NCBI RefSeq assembly: GCF_022605725.1
Contig: NC_065549.1
Location: 35,169,690 to 35,233,689, forward strand
Reading direction: 5' to 3'
Length of the DNA stretch: 64,000 nucleotides
DNA from: Anthonomus grandis grandis
Taxonomy: Eukaryota; Arthropoda; Insecta; Coleoptera; Curculionidae
The position numbers and the translations under genes are program-made. The first letter of the stretch is position 1. Each line of letters begins with the position of its first letter. Positions 10,663-21,616 of this stretch are shown piece after piece. Below the pieces are notes generated by a model. The model made no database searches. It was not told the DNA's origin and saw only the letters and a list, made by a program, of their open reading frames with translations.

Positions 10663-11810
10663 GACGTTACAGCAATTAAAAATTACAGCAATTAAGCACA
10701 AAGAATAAAACTAATAAGTAGGTGTATTAGCTTTTACAAAATTTTAAATATTACAAAATTCCTCTAAATATTGAGTATTACACTATTTACCAAACAAAAA
10801 AAAAGAATTTGTAACTAAAGAAAAAAGCTAATAATGCAAAATAACCAACAGGCTATAATATGCAGATTTACAGAGGTATCCCTTACACAAAAGGCTCCCT
10901 GAATTCTGTTAAGGCAAAAAAACAAAACAATTATTTAAAAATTTAGTAATAAATATTCTACTAAAAAAGAAAGAACATACTTAACGGGAGCATGAGAAGA
11001 GGATCAGGATATGAAAGCTCTCCTTACGCCAAATACAAGTCTTAGGCACGAATTCTTAAGTTTTTGCATCCGATAGGTATCTGAGCAGTTCAGACAAGGA
11101 CCATAGATAGTATCGCAGAAATTGAAATGTGACCAAACTAATGCTTCGCAAAGCATTTTTTAAATATTAGTATTTAAGTAATTCTTCTGCGAGTAAATAA
11201 TTTTTTAAGCAGAGTATCCAATTTTAAGTTTAAGTGTGACATGCTCCCTAAATTTTAGTTTAAGATCTATTAGGAGCCCAAGATTAATAACTGAATTTTA
11301 AAATTGTATAATATCCTTATTGATTTCAAGTCTAATATTTAAAATCTCAATCCAATCAGTGTCACTACAAAAAAGAATAGCTTTAGATTCGGCTGGATTA
11401 ATTTTTAAAAGTAGATTTTGAGTTTCAGCAAAGATATTATTAAGATCTATATTAATATTGAGGTTAGCTTCAGAAGCATAACAGGGTTTAAATGAATAAT
11501 AAATTTGAGTATCATATGCATAGCAGTGATGTTTATATCTATTTAATTTTTTTGTTAATTGCCATATGTATATTTTATATAGCAATGGACCCAAAATACT
11601 ACCTTGTGGTACACCAGAAATAACGTCGAGTGCCTCTGATATTTTTCCATTTAGCAGAACTCTTTGTTTGCGGTTTGAAAGAAAATATGACCTAAGTGTT
11701 AAGGCCGACTGAGAAAATCCTAGATAATGTAATAAAGATATGAGTATCTTATGATTCACCATGTCAAATGCTTTGGTACAATCTGAGGGAATAACACAGT
11801 TGCCTGATCT
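10604..11810 (-). mobile_element. LINE, 5'-truncated, with (ATT)n tail
   Basis: The reverse transcriptase reads on the minus strand from about 11800: CTKAFDMVNHKILISLLHY, then VISGVPQGSILGPLLYKIYI, then CYAYDTQIYY in the position of the catalytic YADD block (second D missing), then LLLKINPAESKAILF. The frame is open for about 154 codons (11762-11298). The 3' end, read on the minus strand, finishes as GTAACGTC followed by a long (TTA)n run. In plus orientation this is the AAT microsatellite at 10604-10661. Other LINEs here end in the same way. The lineage looks Jockey/CR1-like. Confidence 0.82.
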
Positions 11811-11871
11811 TTAGGACAGGGCCAAATGGCCATCTATCCATAGGGAGTCTGCTTGCTTTTTGCTACTGTCT

Positions 11872-12445
11872 GCATGCTTTTAACGGTTTTTAAAGGTTAC
11901 AATAATTATAAAACGAACATCGTACTCACCTAATACGTTAAAATCACTCAAATCACTGGTAAATTTACTTCCACATATTTACAATAGTAGGCACTAAAAA
12001 ACTATTAATATATAAATATTGGTCAGTTTAAGAAAAGGTTTAAAGAAATTATTTTATCCAAATAACATTGAATTGTATTAAATATGTAATATTAAACCAG
12101 TAATGTTGTTTTGCAAATTTCATTTATATTTATAATTTTTTTTTAATTATAATTTGTGTTGGTTGTTTATTGGAACTAAAAACCCTATTATTTATTTTTT
12201 ATGAAAACTAATTGAGATATAGCTTTTAGTTATATTTTATTATAAGTAATATTTAATATAAAATTTAAGTTATAATGCTCTTTGGGAGTTAAGTATAAAT
12301 AACTACTGTAGCTAGCCTTTACCACCATAAGAATTAATGCCAATTTTCTGTTTATACTTATGTATCGACACACCTATTATCTGTATTATTTTTTTGTGAC
12401 ATTATAATAAAAGACGTTTATTATTATTATTATTATTGTTATTAT
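11872..12445 (+). repeat. LINE 3' end, copy 2
   Basis: The second copy of the 6293-6870 repeat, with the same left boundary (GCATGCTTTTAACGG) and the same end (AATAAAAGACG then (TTA)n at 12416-12450). The C-terminal coding piece reads IGQFKKRFKEIILSK with stops upstream. The 3' palindrome is TAACTACTGTAGCTAG at 12299-12314. Divergence between the copies is moderate with several small indels, so both are old. Confidence 0.75.
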
Positions 12446-13125
12446 AATCAAAATAGCTTACGTTGCTACGAAACTAAGTTCTTCCTGCCAGTCAAATCCT
12501 CGCTGATTTTGACGATTCCTCGTCTATTTTCAATAGGATGGTTGCCCTGCTCATAATACAACTACCAATTCTTCTAACCATCTTGTTAGTGAAACTGGCA
12601 ACAATAAATGGCCTAAATCTCCAAATTTGTCCTCAATTGACTTTTATTTATTTATTTTTGAGGTTACCTTAAGGAGACAAATAGTTATTGTAGTAACATA
12701 TACTTCATAAAAACATTCAAATTTTCAGTTAACCAAAAAGCATTTGGCTTAGTAACTTTTAACTTTTTAAAGTATGCTTGCTAAATAAGGTTCAGAAAAA
12801 TATATTTAATATAATATAATTTTATTATTAATTTTATTTTTGTAAAAAATTTTGTTCCAATGTAAGTTGTGTAAATCAGTTAAAAATTGATTATTATTAC
12901 AATTTTTAAAGGAAAAGTACTTTATTTTTGGAACTGTTGGTTCTTTATAAAAGTTTAAAATCAGAGATTTGATCAGCTAAAATAACACCAGATTCTATTA
13001 CTCGATCCCTATTAACGCAACCTGCTTTGAACAGGTTATATTAGTACAGTTCGTTGAATTGGTTCCTGTTTTTATCTTTATTTTGCCTCTTCAAGTTGGC
13101 TTTGATCATCAAGTTTATAAGTACT
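12446..13125. other. No gene recognised
   Basis: AT-rich sequence between the LINE tail and the next MITE. No coding frame or repeat structure could be supported. Confidence 0.4.
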
Positions 13126-13648
13126 TATACAGAGTGTCCCAAATTCGAGGGTGGCCATTGAAATCTCGGAAACCGTAAGAGTTACAGGGTCGGTTAAATT
13201 AAGGCACAGTTGCGCTATTTGGAGCTTAATAAAATGACGTTTAAAAATGTTTAAATTCCAGATACTTTCGGAGTTATCCGAAAAAAATCGAAAATTGAAA
13301 ATCCAATATTGCGCCCATAAGAAAAAATAAAGTTGATGATGATCGAAAAAAACGAAACGTCAGATTATTTTTTTTTGCGTCATGTTGTAGAGCCTAAAAA
13401 GTGGCAATAAAAAACTGTTTTTAGTTTTGCGGTATCACTTTAAATAAGGTCGGTAGAAGGTAAAAATGATTTTGACAAATTTCAGTTTTTTTTGGATATC
13501 TCCAGAAGTATCTGGAATTTTAAAATTTTTTGAACGTCATTTTATTAAGCTCCAAATTGCGCAACTCTGCCTCCATTTAACTGACCCCGTAACTCTTACG
13601 GTTTCCGAGATCCCAATGGTCACCCTCGAATTTGGGATACCCTATACA
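13126..13648. mobile_element. 523-bp MITE with long TIRs
   Basis: The left end TATACAGAGTGTCCCAAATT matches the reverse-complemented right end TGTATAGGGTATCCCAAATT, and similarity continues inward for roughly 160 bp (for example CTCGGAAACCGTAAGAGTTA in both arms). The centre is unique and has no coding capacity. A short open frame on the plus strand at 13466-13699 is just the right arm read through. Probably a non-autonomous DDE transposon of the TATACAGGGTGTCC-terminus type. Confidence 0.85.
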
Positions 13649-13749
13649 TTCCAGAACAAGCTGGTAAAATTCATTGCTTATAAAGAGTCATCATCATAAT
13701 CATATAGCAGTATACCTTCTCTATTGCTGGATATAAAACTCTTTTAACC

Positions 13750-16010
13750 TAAATCAGTTTTCTCGGTCTTGGGCATCTTGAATCCAATTTGAAAATATCT
13801 TCTTCAAATCATCCGTTAATCGGCGGCCGTTCCTATTTCTATGTGCTTCCTCTCTGTGACGTCATTTTGTTACTCTCTTCGCCCATCTGTTCTATAATAT
13901 TCTTACGACACGACCATTTCAGTTCCATTTTAAATGTAGCTTTTTATTGCATCTATACCCTTTTGTTCTTCTACAAAGTTCTTCTTTTCGAATTTTATAT
14001 GAACAATGTCACTCCTAACAAAGACCTCTCCAGGGCTCATTGGTTTATTCTTATTTTATTGATAGTTGATGTAACTATCTTCGCGTCATATATCAATAAA
14101 AGAACGATGCACTTGTCAAACACCTTTTGCTTAAGACATAAGTATATCTGATTTAAATATATTGTAACGAAATTCGGGAACACACTTTTATTGTCAACGT
14201 CAAAAAGACTAACCTAACTCGCCTTGACTGTCGTTTAATTGTTTCCAAGGTAAAAACTGACTAAACAATTAAAACTGAATGAATTGTCACGAAGCGCGTC
14301 CTTTTTAAAACCCGATGGAACAGTTTCGAAATATTTAGAATTATCTTCATTGTTTTTGCTCAAAGAGACCAATAATTTTAGGAGAATACTGACAGTCAAA
14401 GCAAGCAAGTATACAAATTCTAGAAAATTAGAACTACAGGGATTTACAATAATATAACCTAAATAACCTAAATTGGGGCCAAAATGGAGCTCTCAAACAA
14501 GATGAACTACTTAAAAACTAAACACTATAGATAAAAATAATAAACCAAACGTAAGTAGAACCCTAAAGAAACCCTACGAATCAACTTTAACTACAGAATA
14601 CTAATAAAATTGTACAAAAACTAGGAGAATAATTAACGTATTTACATTTTCATAATAATATGTTTCAGCCAGCTCAAGTCAGTCTTAACGATTTGCTTAG
14701 TTCGTAGATCTGATTACCTTGCTCATTCGGATTTCGTGTCACAGATCAAGTCATATGTGAAGTCGGTCTGAGATCAGCATGATAACGTAGGCAAAAAGTA
14801 GATATTTGAGGTTTTCTTCATTCATGGTTATGCCCTAATTGTCTAATTCAATCTTTTTATATAATAAATATTTCATCAAAGTTGAAAAGTGAAAAGCTTA
14901 GGGGAAATTGTGTCCCCCTTTTGATCCTAAACAGATCGGTTTCTGCGTGTGTTTTTACTTTTGCTATTGCTTGCTCATATATGTATCGAAATGTAGAAAT
15001 ATATCAATGGTCTATACGATAGCTTGAAAGAGCTTTAAACAACTAGTGATTTATGCGCGATAGAAATATTTTTTATAGTCAAAGAATACTAGTACTAAGA
15101 TTTTATTGTATTCTATACTTTTTTCTATTAGTAATTTTATCACCTACAGATTTGTTCTATATCCGGCTCGGAAAACTGCTTATTCTGTAATGCGGGATGT
15201 AATGATGTATAATGATTTTGGTGAATAATTTATATTGAAGCGTCAAAAGACGTAGTGGTCTATAGTTCTGTAGATCCGTGATACTGCGTTTCTAATCTAT
15301 AATAACAATAGCAGAATTATTTTATATTTGTGAAGTTGTTCTCTAATTTGTGCATTTATTAATGAGTTTGAAAGTTATTACTTTAAGTAACTTACTTCCT
15401 CCTAGTTTAATGGTTTTTACAATAACATAGTCTTTGCCAGGAGCTCTAGTTGTTTACCTTCTTTCATTTTACATTTTAGTTATTTCTGCTTTTCCGTTAC
15501 TTAATTTATTGTGTAGTACCTTCATGCTTTTATTATTTTTTCTAGTCATCCACTTATTCTTGTTGTTTCTTATGTCAGTCTGATCTTTCTGTTGTGGGCG
15601 TTTTGTAGTAGTTTTCTTGTTTGTTTCATCAAATTTTTAGTGTTTATAAAAAGTTTATTTTTGTTCCCTGTTTGGCTTTAAACAGTGTTTCTCTTGAGTG
15701 GCATTGATTGACTTCACAATGTTTCTATTATTATGTTTTTATATATTGATTCTCAAGATTTCAGGTATCAATTACTTTGAGATTTTCTTATTGCCTTTTG
15801 GTATTTTTCAACACCGTTTACTTCTGACTGTTGTTCCTTATCACAAGCTTATTTCGTGTTTTCCTCAGATTTAGTAATTTCTTTGCCACTATTCTATGGT
15901 CATATCCCACCGATAGCTTATTTAGTAAAGATACGTCTGTAACTATTTGTTTTTTGTCTGGGATAATATAATCTATTTCCCCGAATCAAAAAAGTCGAAT
16001 TAATCTTGCT
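13750..16010 (-). pseudogene. RTE-like LINE, interrupted by an LTR-like insert
   Basis: Read from 16010 downwards: EIDYIIPDKKQIVTDVSLLN followed by DHR (end of the endonuclease domain), then RAPGKDYVIVKTIKLGG (start of the RT domain), NYRPLRLL-like sequence near 15230, KLLIEKSIEYNKILVLVFFD near 15100, RIKRGDTISPKLF-like sequence near 14900 and LLFAYVIMLISD near 14780 in the FADD block (DD lost). The frame is then broken by 14163-14743 and resumes with RALERSLLGVT-like sequence. It ends near 13780 with RNRNGRRLTDDLKKI and NWIQDAQDRE, the RTE/BovB-type C-terminus. Many stops and shifts. The copy is dead and old. Confidence 0.78.
14163..14743 (-). mobile_element. Probable solo LTR inside the RTE-like LINE
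   Basis: About 581 bp starting TGTAACGAAATTCGGG and ending CGGATTTCGTGTCACA. The ends are TG...CA and imperfectly inverted (TGTGACACGAAATCCG read from the right). On the minus strand an AATAAAA lies about 20 nt from the 3' end, as in an LTR polyadenylation region. It separates two consecutive blocks of the RTE ORF. I could not find an exact target-site duplication; shifting the right edge about 12 bp gives an imperfect TATAT/TATGT pair. Boundaries may be off by several bases. Confidence 0.45.
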
Positions 16011-16259
16011 GGAATAACAGGTGAGTAAGCTAAAACTTTATTGTGGTTATTTTTATAGGGCACCTTTGGGAACTTGCATGTGTATGTGGAGAATACTGAG
16101 ATAGTCTGTTGTCATATATGATATGACACCCTATATGATCCAGTTATTTTTTAAGGACAGTAATATTAACCACAATGTAGCAAATAATTTTATAACTTAA
16201 GATTTTAAATAGACTATCGACAAACCCACAGGTATCACTGCTGACACAAAAAAAAACTA

Positions 16260-16520
16260 CAGGCGTGATTTACACACATAACTTTGATCATATAACTTCT
16301 TCTGGAATACTTCTAGCTACACCACGTTTGCCTAAAGGCTGCAGAAGCAATTATTCATGGTGGTAACTTTTCGTGATTTTAAGAACTTTAATGTTGATGT
16401 TGTTTTTGAGGATCTGGGAAGAGTGCATTGGGATCAGATATTCTATATGCCTGATATCGAGCGAAAAATCATTTATTTAAACTATTCTACGGTCGAATTT
16501 AAAACACTTCTTAACACATC
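16260..16520 (+). pseudogene. LINE endonuclease C-terminal fragment
   Basis: The plus strand reads VTFRDFKNFNVDVVFEDLGR, then WDQIFYMPDIERKIIYLN. This resembles the Jockey/CR1 ORF2 segment after the endonuclease (R-D-[FY]-x-x-F-[ND] ... W ... D-I-[DE]-x-K-[VI]-x-F). The homology fades at about 16515, where a DDE transposase relic begins on the other strand. It could belong to the same ancient LINE as the RT that starts near 18050, but the linker between them was not found. Confidence 0.55.
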
Positions 16521-16542
16521 AGGTGTAATGTCCTTGAACGCT

Positions 16543-17440
16543 TCAAAAAATATTCTCCTTCAAAACTACTACTATCCTTCCTAGATTCAAAAACACGGTG
16601 GTAAACATAGTTTTTGTAATACCCTCAAAGAAAAAATCAAGCGGAGTTATGTCAGGCGAACAAGGGGGCCACGAAACTGTTGAATGTGTACCTATCAATT
16701 TTACCCGAAATTTACTCGGGAGATACTCGCGCACGATCAGGGCATTATGCGCGGAAGCACCATCCTGCTGAAATCAGGAATTTCTAACTTTTGCAAGCGG
16801 TAAGTTGTGCAAGGATTCTTCCAAATCGCATTCCAATAAGTAGCGATAATGCTTCGGATAAGAAAATTGTTGTAAAAAAAGGGTCTATAGAATCTGTTCC
16901 AAGACTCCCAACCCACATATTAAAACCAAAACGGTTGACTCCTAGCCAGTCGGTTTATGGAGGAATTGTTCCATGATGAATAATGAATATTTCTCCAGTT
17001 AAAAATTCCATTATTTCTAACCATACTTGTGTCCGATCAAATAATCCTATGGGGAAATGTTTTATCTTCCGGAAACTTGGCATACCCTTCATAAAATGTT
17101 CTTCGCCTTTCCTTGTCACCTGGTCTAAGGCCTTGACAGATTATGAATTTGAACGGGTGGAATTTCTGTTGTCTCAAAATAAAATAGGCGGTAGATTTCG
17201 GTATTCCAGTGGTATTGTCAGTTTTTCCAACAGATATTTTCGGATTTTCAGTTACAGCTAATACTACATTATTTTCTTTTTCTTCAGCGCAGGAATTATT
17301 GTTTCTTATTAATACTGGTTTCTTAAATGCACCATCCTGCTTAAGATTCGAAAGCAATTGTTTCAAAAGTTTTGTACTGGGTTGTTTTCTTTTTAGTAGT
17401 TATTTAAATAAATACGATCAGCTTCAACGGAGTTGCTAGG
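16543..17440 (-). pseudogene. Tc1/mariner-like DDE transposase relic
   Basis: Minus strand from about 17366: LSNLKQDGAFKKPVLIRNNN, then VTENPKISVGKTDNTTGIPK and YFILRQQKFHPFKF with LRPGDKERR, which is the HTH plus linker of a widespread insect transposase group. A decayed first-D region follows, with VGSLGTDSIDPFF near 16900, then FQQDGASAHNALIVREYL, which carries the second catalytic D. The third-D block is SWPPCSPDITPLDFFF near 16650. The carboxylates of the last two blocks are present but the frame is broken in several places. I found no terminal inverted repeats, so the ends of the element appear lost. Confidence 0.82.
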
Positions 17441-18049
17441 ATATAACATTTCAACAAAACAATTTTAACATTTTCTCAGCGCTATCATTTCACCGCCTAA
17501 TTTTAATTTAAATATTGCATCATATTATTTCATACATCCTTGTATTAGTAATAAAATATGCTAATGAATACAGGATAGTTTCTCCGAAACCAAACATTGT
17601 ACGAAAACTGTCTCAACGCTGTTTTGTAGTTAAGCTCTACTTTAAAATGGCCATGAGCAAGTGTCTTGTTTGTCTGAGAGTGTTGTTGAAAGTGTCGTGT
17701 TTCTCAATATATCTTCAAATAACGTCGGAAAAAAAAAACAAAAATGAAATCAGCAAATTTTGTTTTTTTAGGCACATCTTCGGAATTACTCAAAACTTTC
17801 TAAACAGCATATTATTAAGGTTGATAATGCGCAACTTTTCTCAAATTTAATCATCTTCGTTTCTCTTTTTTTTTTCATCCGCATGATAGACATTCTTATC
17901 TTGAACATACTATATAAGTATTTAACTCATAATAATAACTGTTGTTTGGAAAGTGGTTACATTACATGGTTGTATGGTCCAAACATGTGGAAAATCTCGC
18001 ATATTATAACTTCTTTATCTAAGATCAATAATCCCGAAACATATTAGGA
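17441..18049. other. No gene recognised
   Basis: An open frame of 111 codons from a TTG at 17515 exists on the plus strand, but it has no recognisable motif and no ATG start. I treat it as chance in AT-rich DNA. Confidence 0.4.
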
Positions 18050-18189
18050 TTTAAAATCCATTAGTATACTTTCTACAATTTACAAAAATACTAGAAAGAG
18101 TAGTATACATTTAGCTTTATCAATATGCCTCGAAAAATATTCTTCTTAACAGTCTGGCTTTTGTAAAGGATTTGGACAAGGACAAGTAA

Positions 18190-19785
18190 GTTCTGCAGGT
18201 CAGGCCCAATAAAAAATTAATTATACGTTTTTCCATTCTACATTATCTAGAGCTCCTCTTGCTGATTCCCAGAAACAGATACCATATTATAAGATCGACT
18301 GTACCTGTCCGAAATAAAATAGGCGAAGAGATACCTCAGACACTACATCCCTTAATCTTCTAATCAATCCGCACAAGCTAGCTAATTTGGAATAAAAGTT
18401 TATAATAATATGTTTCTCCCAATTTAAATTAAGGTCAATGTGTATTCCTAAGAATTTAATACTATTGGCTACAGGGATTGACTTGATACCAGACCACATA
18501 AGTAGAGATTCTGAGACAACAGTGGCCTTTGAAAAATTGATCAACCCCGTTTTACTAGAGTTCAAAAAGAATTTACTATCCAGATACCAGGTCCTCATGC
18601 GCTCCGCTGCGGTTGAGCAGCCCCGCGAAAGATCTACCATAATCGTCCTGACAACTATCATTGATGTGCCGTCGGCGAATTGACAAATCATATCAGAAGG
18701 GAACAGCTCAGGCAAACCATTGACATATAATAGGAAGAGTACGAGGTAAAGTACGAATATATAAAATATATATAAAATACGAGTAAAGTCCTAAGATTAA
18801 CCCCGGAGGCACACCTCTTTTTAGATTCCAGGATGGTTAAAACGCCTTAGACAAATCGAAATACAGTCCAGCCACAGTGACCTTCCTCTTATGATTGTAT
18901 TGCACTATAAATTACCATTTCTGTTGATCTTTCAGGAACGAATCCGTATTGGTATTTATTTATTATTTGATAGTGAGTTAAATAATTCATAATTATTTGA
19001 TAGATAACCCTTATGGATAATTTCATTTGATAGATAACCCAGATATGGATGGTAATACAGATACCGGCCAATAGTTGGCAACATTCGTTTTTTCTCCCTT
19101 CCTAAAAACAGACACTACTTTTGCCCGCTTAAGAGCAGAAGGGGGAATTGGGGTACCAAGACTATCATTGATCACATTGGAAATGGGTCCAGCTAAGTGA
19201 ATCTCAACAAACTTTAAAACGAATACCGGAATTTCATCCAAGTCAGAAAAAATTTAATTGGAAGGCTCATCAATATCTTAAAGAGAACCCTAAGAATTAA
19301 CAGGGTTGAGAAACATGGTTGGATAATCAATATGCAAGTCATGTATATTGAAGTTACAGGTTATTGATGCTCAAGAGCAAAATGTGGAGCAACTAATTCG
19401 GAGATTAAAGCTGGGTTCTCAATGAACTGACCATCTTCCCTTAAAACAATATTGTTGTTAGTTTTATTTTTACCTGATTCAGATTTTATGATTGACCATG
19501 CCGATTTTATATTGTTTTTTGAATTTTGGGTTTTGTTGTCATATATTATAGACTTTTTATAAGAGTAGATGTCGAATTAATATTATGTCCTTTCAGGTTT
19601 GTATGTAACGTAGTGTTCCCCAGAATATTTATACCAAATATAGAGATCTTTTATGTAGTTAGAATATCTCTTTATCTCTGGTGTAATCCAGGTTGGCTTA
19701 TTATTTTTCATCCTAGATGTACATATTGGAAAAGCCAGATCAAAATAATTAAAGAGGATACGAAAAAAAGTATTTAATTTTTTTT
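18190..19785 (-). pseudogene. LINE-C, minus strand, nested in LINE-A
   Basis: Read from 19730 downwards: NNKPTWITPEIKRYSNYIKD and WSIIKSESGKNKTNNNIVL (ORF2 linker between endonuclease and RT), then DEIPVFVLKFVE, ALKRAKVVSVFRKGEKTNVA with NYWPVSVLPS, INKYQYGFVPERSTEM, YFDLSKAF- and GVPPGLILG-like blocks near 18830, CQFADGTSM (catalytic FADD changed to FADG), SIKFLGIHIDLNLNWEKHI, LRLFYFGQVQSIL and a C-terminal KRIINFLLGLTCRT near 18200. Stops and frameshifts separate most blocks. It lies between pieces 1 and 2 of LINE-A in the opposite orientation. Confidence 0.82.
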
Positions 19786-20347
19786 CACTCCTTCAGCAGA
19801 AGAGCACAATATAGTTCAACAGATATTATTAAATGTAATAGACGATGTAAACAAAGCTACAGTCTTATTTCTTTTGGATTTTTCGAAGGCTTTTTACATT
19901 CTGGATCATGTTTTGCTTTGTACCAAGCTCGAATACTATGGCTTTGATCCGACTTGCATTAAGTTTTTTATTAATTATTTCAGTGACCAGTATCAGAGAG
20001 TCGTGATTGGGGATATGATATCGGAATTGGTACGCATCACTTCTGTTAGAGTGCCACAAGGATCATTTGACTTCAGACATTTTTGTTTGGTTTATGTAAT
20101 GCAGTATGTATTGGTTTGGCGATGACATTCAAATGCGATATTCATTCGACCTTTCATCCATTGCCGAGGCTTTTTATAGGATAATCAAAGATCTTGAACA
20201 AATATAATAATATTTAAAGAAAAATAACCTTGTGCCTAATGCGAAAAAATGCTTAGCTTTAATTTTTTGCCATCCAAAGCACCGAAAATATATAGAAAGC
20301 ACCACTAATCTAAACATAAATTTTGAAAAGCTTCCATATGTGAGCAG

Positions 20348-21018
20348 CTTCCATATGAAATCATCTTTACATCTTCTAGGAGTCGAAGTCACCAACAGTG
20401 TGTCCTGGCATGACCACGCTGCCGAGATCGCTAGGGCCGCTTCCAAAAAACTCGGAGTGCTTTTCAAAACGAAAAAACTGTATACACCAGAACAGCTGCT
20501 GACTCTTTATAAGGCTCAAATACGCCCTTCCCTCGAGTATTGCTCGCATGTCTGGAGCTCTGCACCCAAGCATAGTTTAAAGCTGCTAGATTCTATACAG
20601 AAGAGAGCTATTCGTCTTATCGATAAACCAGAACTGACAAAGAGTCTGGATAGTCTGGAGCACAGGAGAAAGGTGGCTGATCTCTGTTTATTCTACCGTT
20701 ATTATCACGGTAAGTGCTCCTCTGAGCTGGCGGGCCTGATTCCACCCAGGGCTGTTCCGGCAAGAAGGACGCGTCTAGCAGTGGCGGCTCATCAACATCG
20801 AGTCCACCTGCCTACCCCAAGAACGTCGCTGTATCGGGACTCATTCATCTGGAGAACATCTTCTTTGTGGAACGGGCTTCCACCTCACATATTTCCCGAC
20901 GCATACAACCTGCAACGATTCAAGATAAATGCCCACAAATATCTTCGCGCAAGCACCACTCCAAGAGTGACATAGGACTTCCCTCTTGTGCTTGTGTTTA
21001 CCAAAAAAAAAAAAAAAA
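20348..21018 (+). pseudogene. LINE-B 3' fragment with poly(A), nested in LINE-A
   Basis: A 5'-truncated Jockey-type LINE of higher GC than its host: HLLGVEVTNSVSWHDHAAEI, LYKAQIRPSLEYCSHVWSSA, LDSIQKRAIRLIDKPEL, SLEHRRKVADLCLFYRYYHG, FIWRTSSLWNGLPPHIFP and NLQRFKINAHKYL, then a stop at 20973-20975 and a poly(A) run at 21003-21018. This frame is intact through its natural stop, so this is one of the youngest coding relics here. An open frame of 247 codons (20232-20975) is chimeric: its first ~38 codons are LINE-A and the rest is LINE-B. Removing 20348-21018 joins the LINE-A frame cleanly. Confidence 0.85.
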
Positions 21019-21616
21019 GTGCTAGAAATCTTGGGTTTATTGCTGATAATGACATTTTGTGGACATGTCTCTTTCGTTACTATGCCATTTTAAGACTACT
21101 ATATACCAACATTCACATAATTAACTATTAGTTAAAAAAAAGGTCTACAATTGTCTTGATTTTTCCACGATTGATTACTGCTATTTAATATATCATGCGT
21201 TTTTAGACTTACTTACAAAAAATAGGTTGCAGAAAAATAAAAATACTTGTAGATTTGTTTGCGGAATAAGAAAGGACGATCATGTTTCTGAAAAAAGAAA
21301 ATTTTTACACATCAACACAAGTTTAGAAAATCGACTAAATCCTATCTTCTATCTAGTGAATAGCGACTACTTGCTGTGTGTATTGTTTTTTTTAATTGCT
21401 TGTTTTAATGAATATCAGTCACTTTTACCTAAAAAAACTATTCACCTGTCTAATATTTTACTTTATAATTGTTACTGCATGTTAGTTTTAATTTAATTTT
21501 AATTTTTCTCTTTTTTATCGTGTTTCTCTATGTGAGAGTAGCTATGTAAAGCTACTTCGTCACTTTTTGTTAAACATATATTTATATAAGAATAACAACT
21601 TTTATTATTATTATTT

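Larger units (their letters stand above)
18050..21616 (+). mobile_element. LINE-A (CR1/Jockey-like) carrying two younger LINEs
   Basis: RT of LINE-A appears in three pieces. Piece 1 (18050-18185) is decayed: SILSTIYK and an SGF[CR]KGFG-like block. Piece 2 (19790-20347) reads IVQQILLNVIDDVNKATVLF, LDFSKAF and LDHVLLCTKLEYYGF, and ends LNINFEKLPYVS. Piece 3 (21019-21616) resumes SARNLGFIADNDILW and continues with LRLLYTN, RFVCGIRKDDHVSEKRKFLH and a 3' UTR. The frame across pieces 2 and 3 is continuous if 20348-21018 is set aside. The tail contains GTAGCTATGTAAAGCTAC, then TTCGTCAC, and ends in (TTA)n at about 21600-21615. Confidence 0.8.

Noticed and set aside
13789..14151. 120-codon open frame on the plus strand with hydrophobic stretches
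   Set aside because: It starts from TTG, and the opposite strand carries the RTE-like C-terminus (RNRNGRRLTDDLKKI). It is a shadow of that relic.
17515..17850. 111-codon open frame on the plus strand
   Set aside because: TTG start, no recognisable domain, AT-rich codons throughout. Treated as chance.
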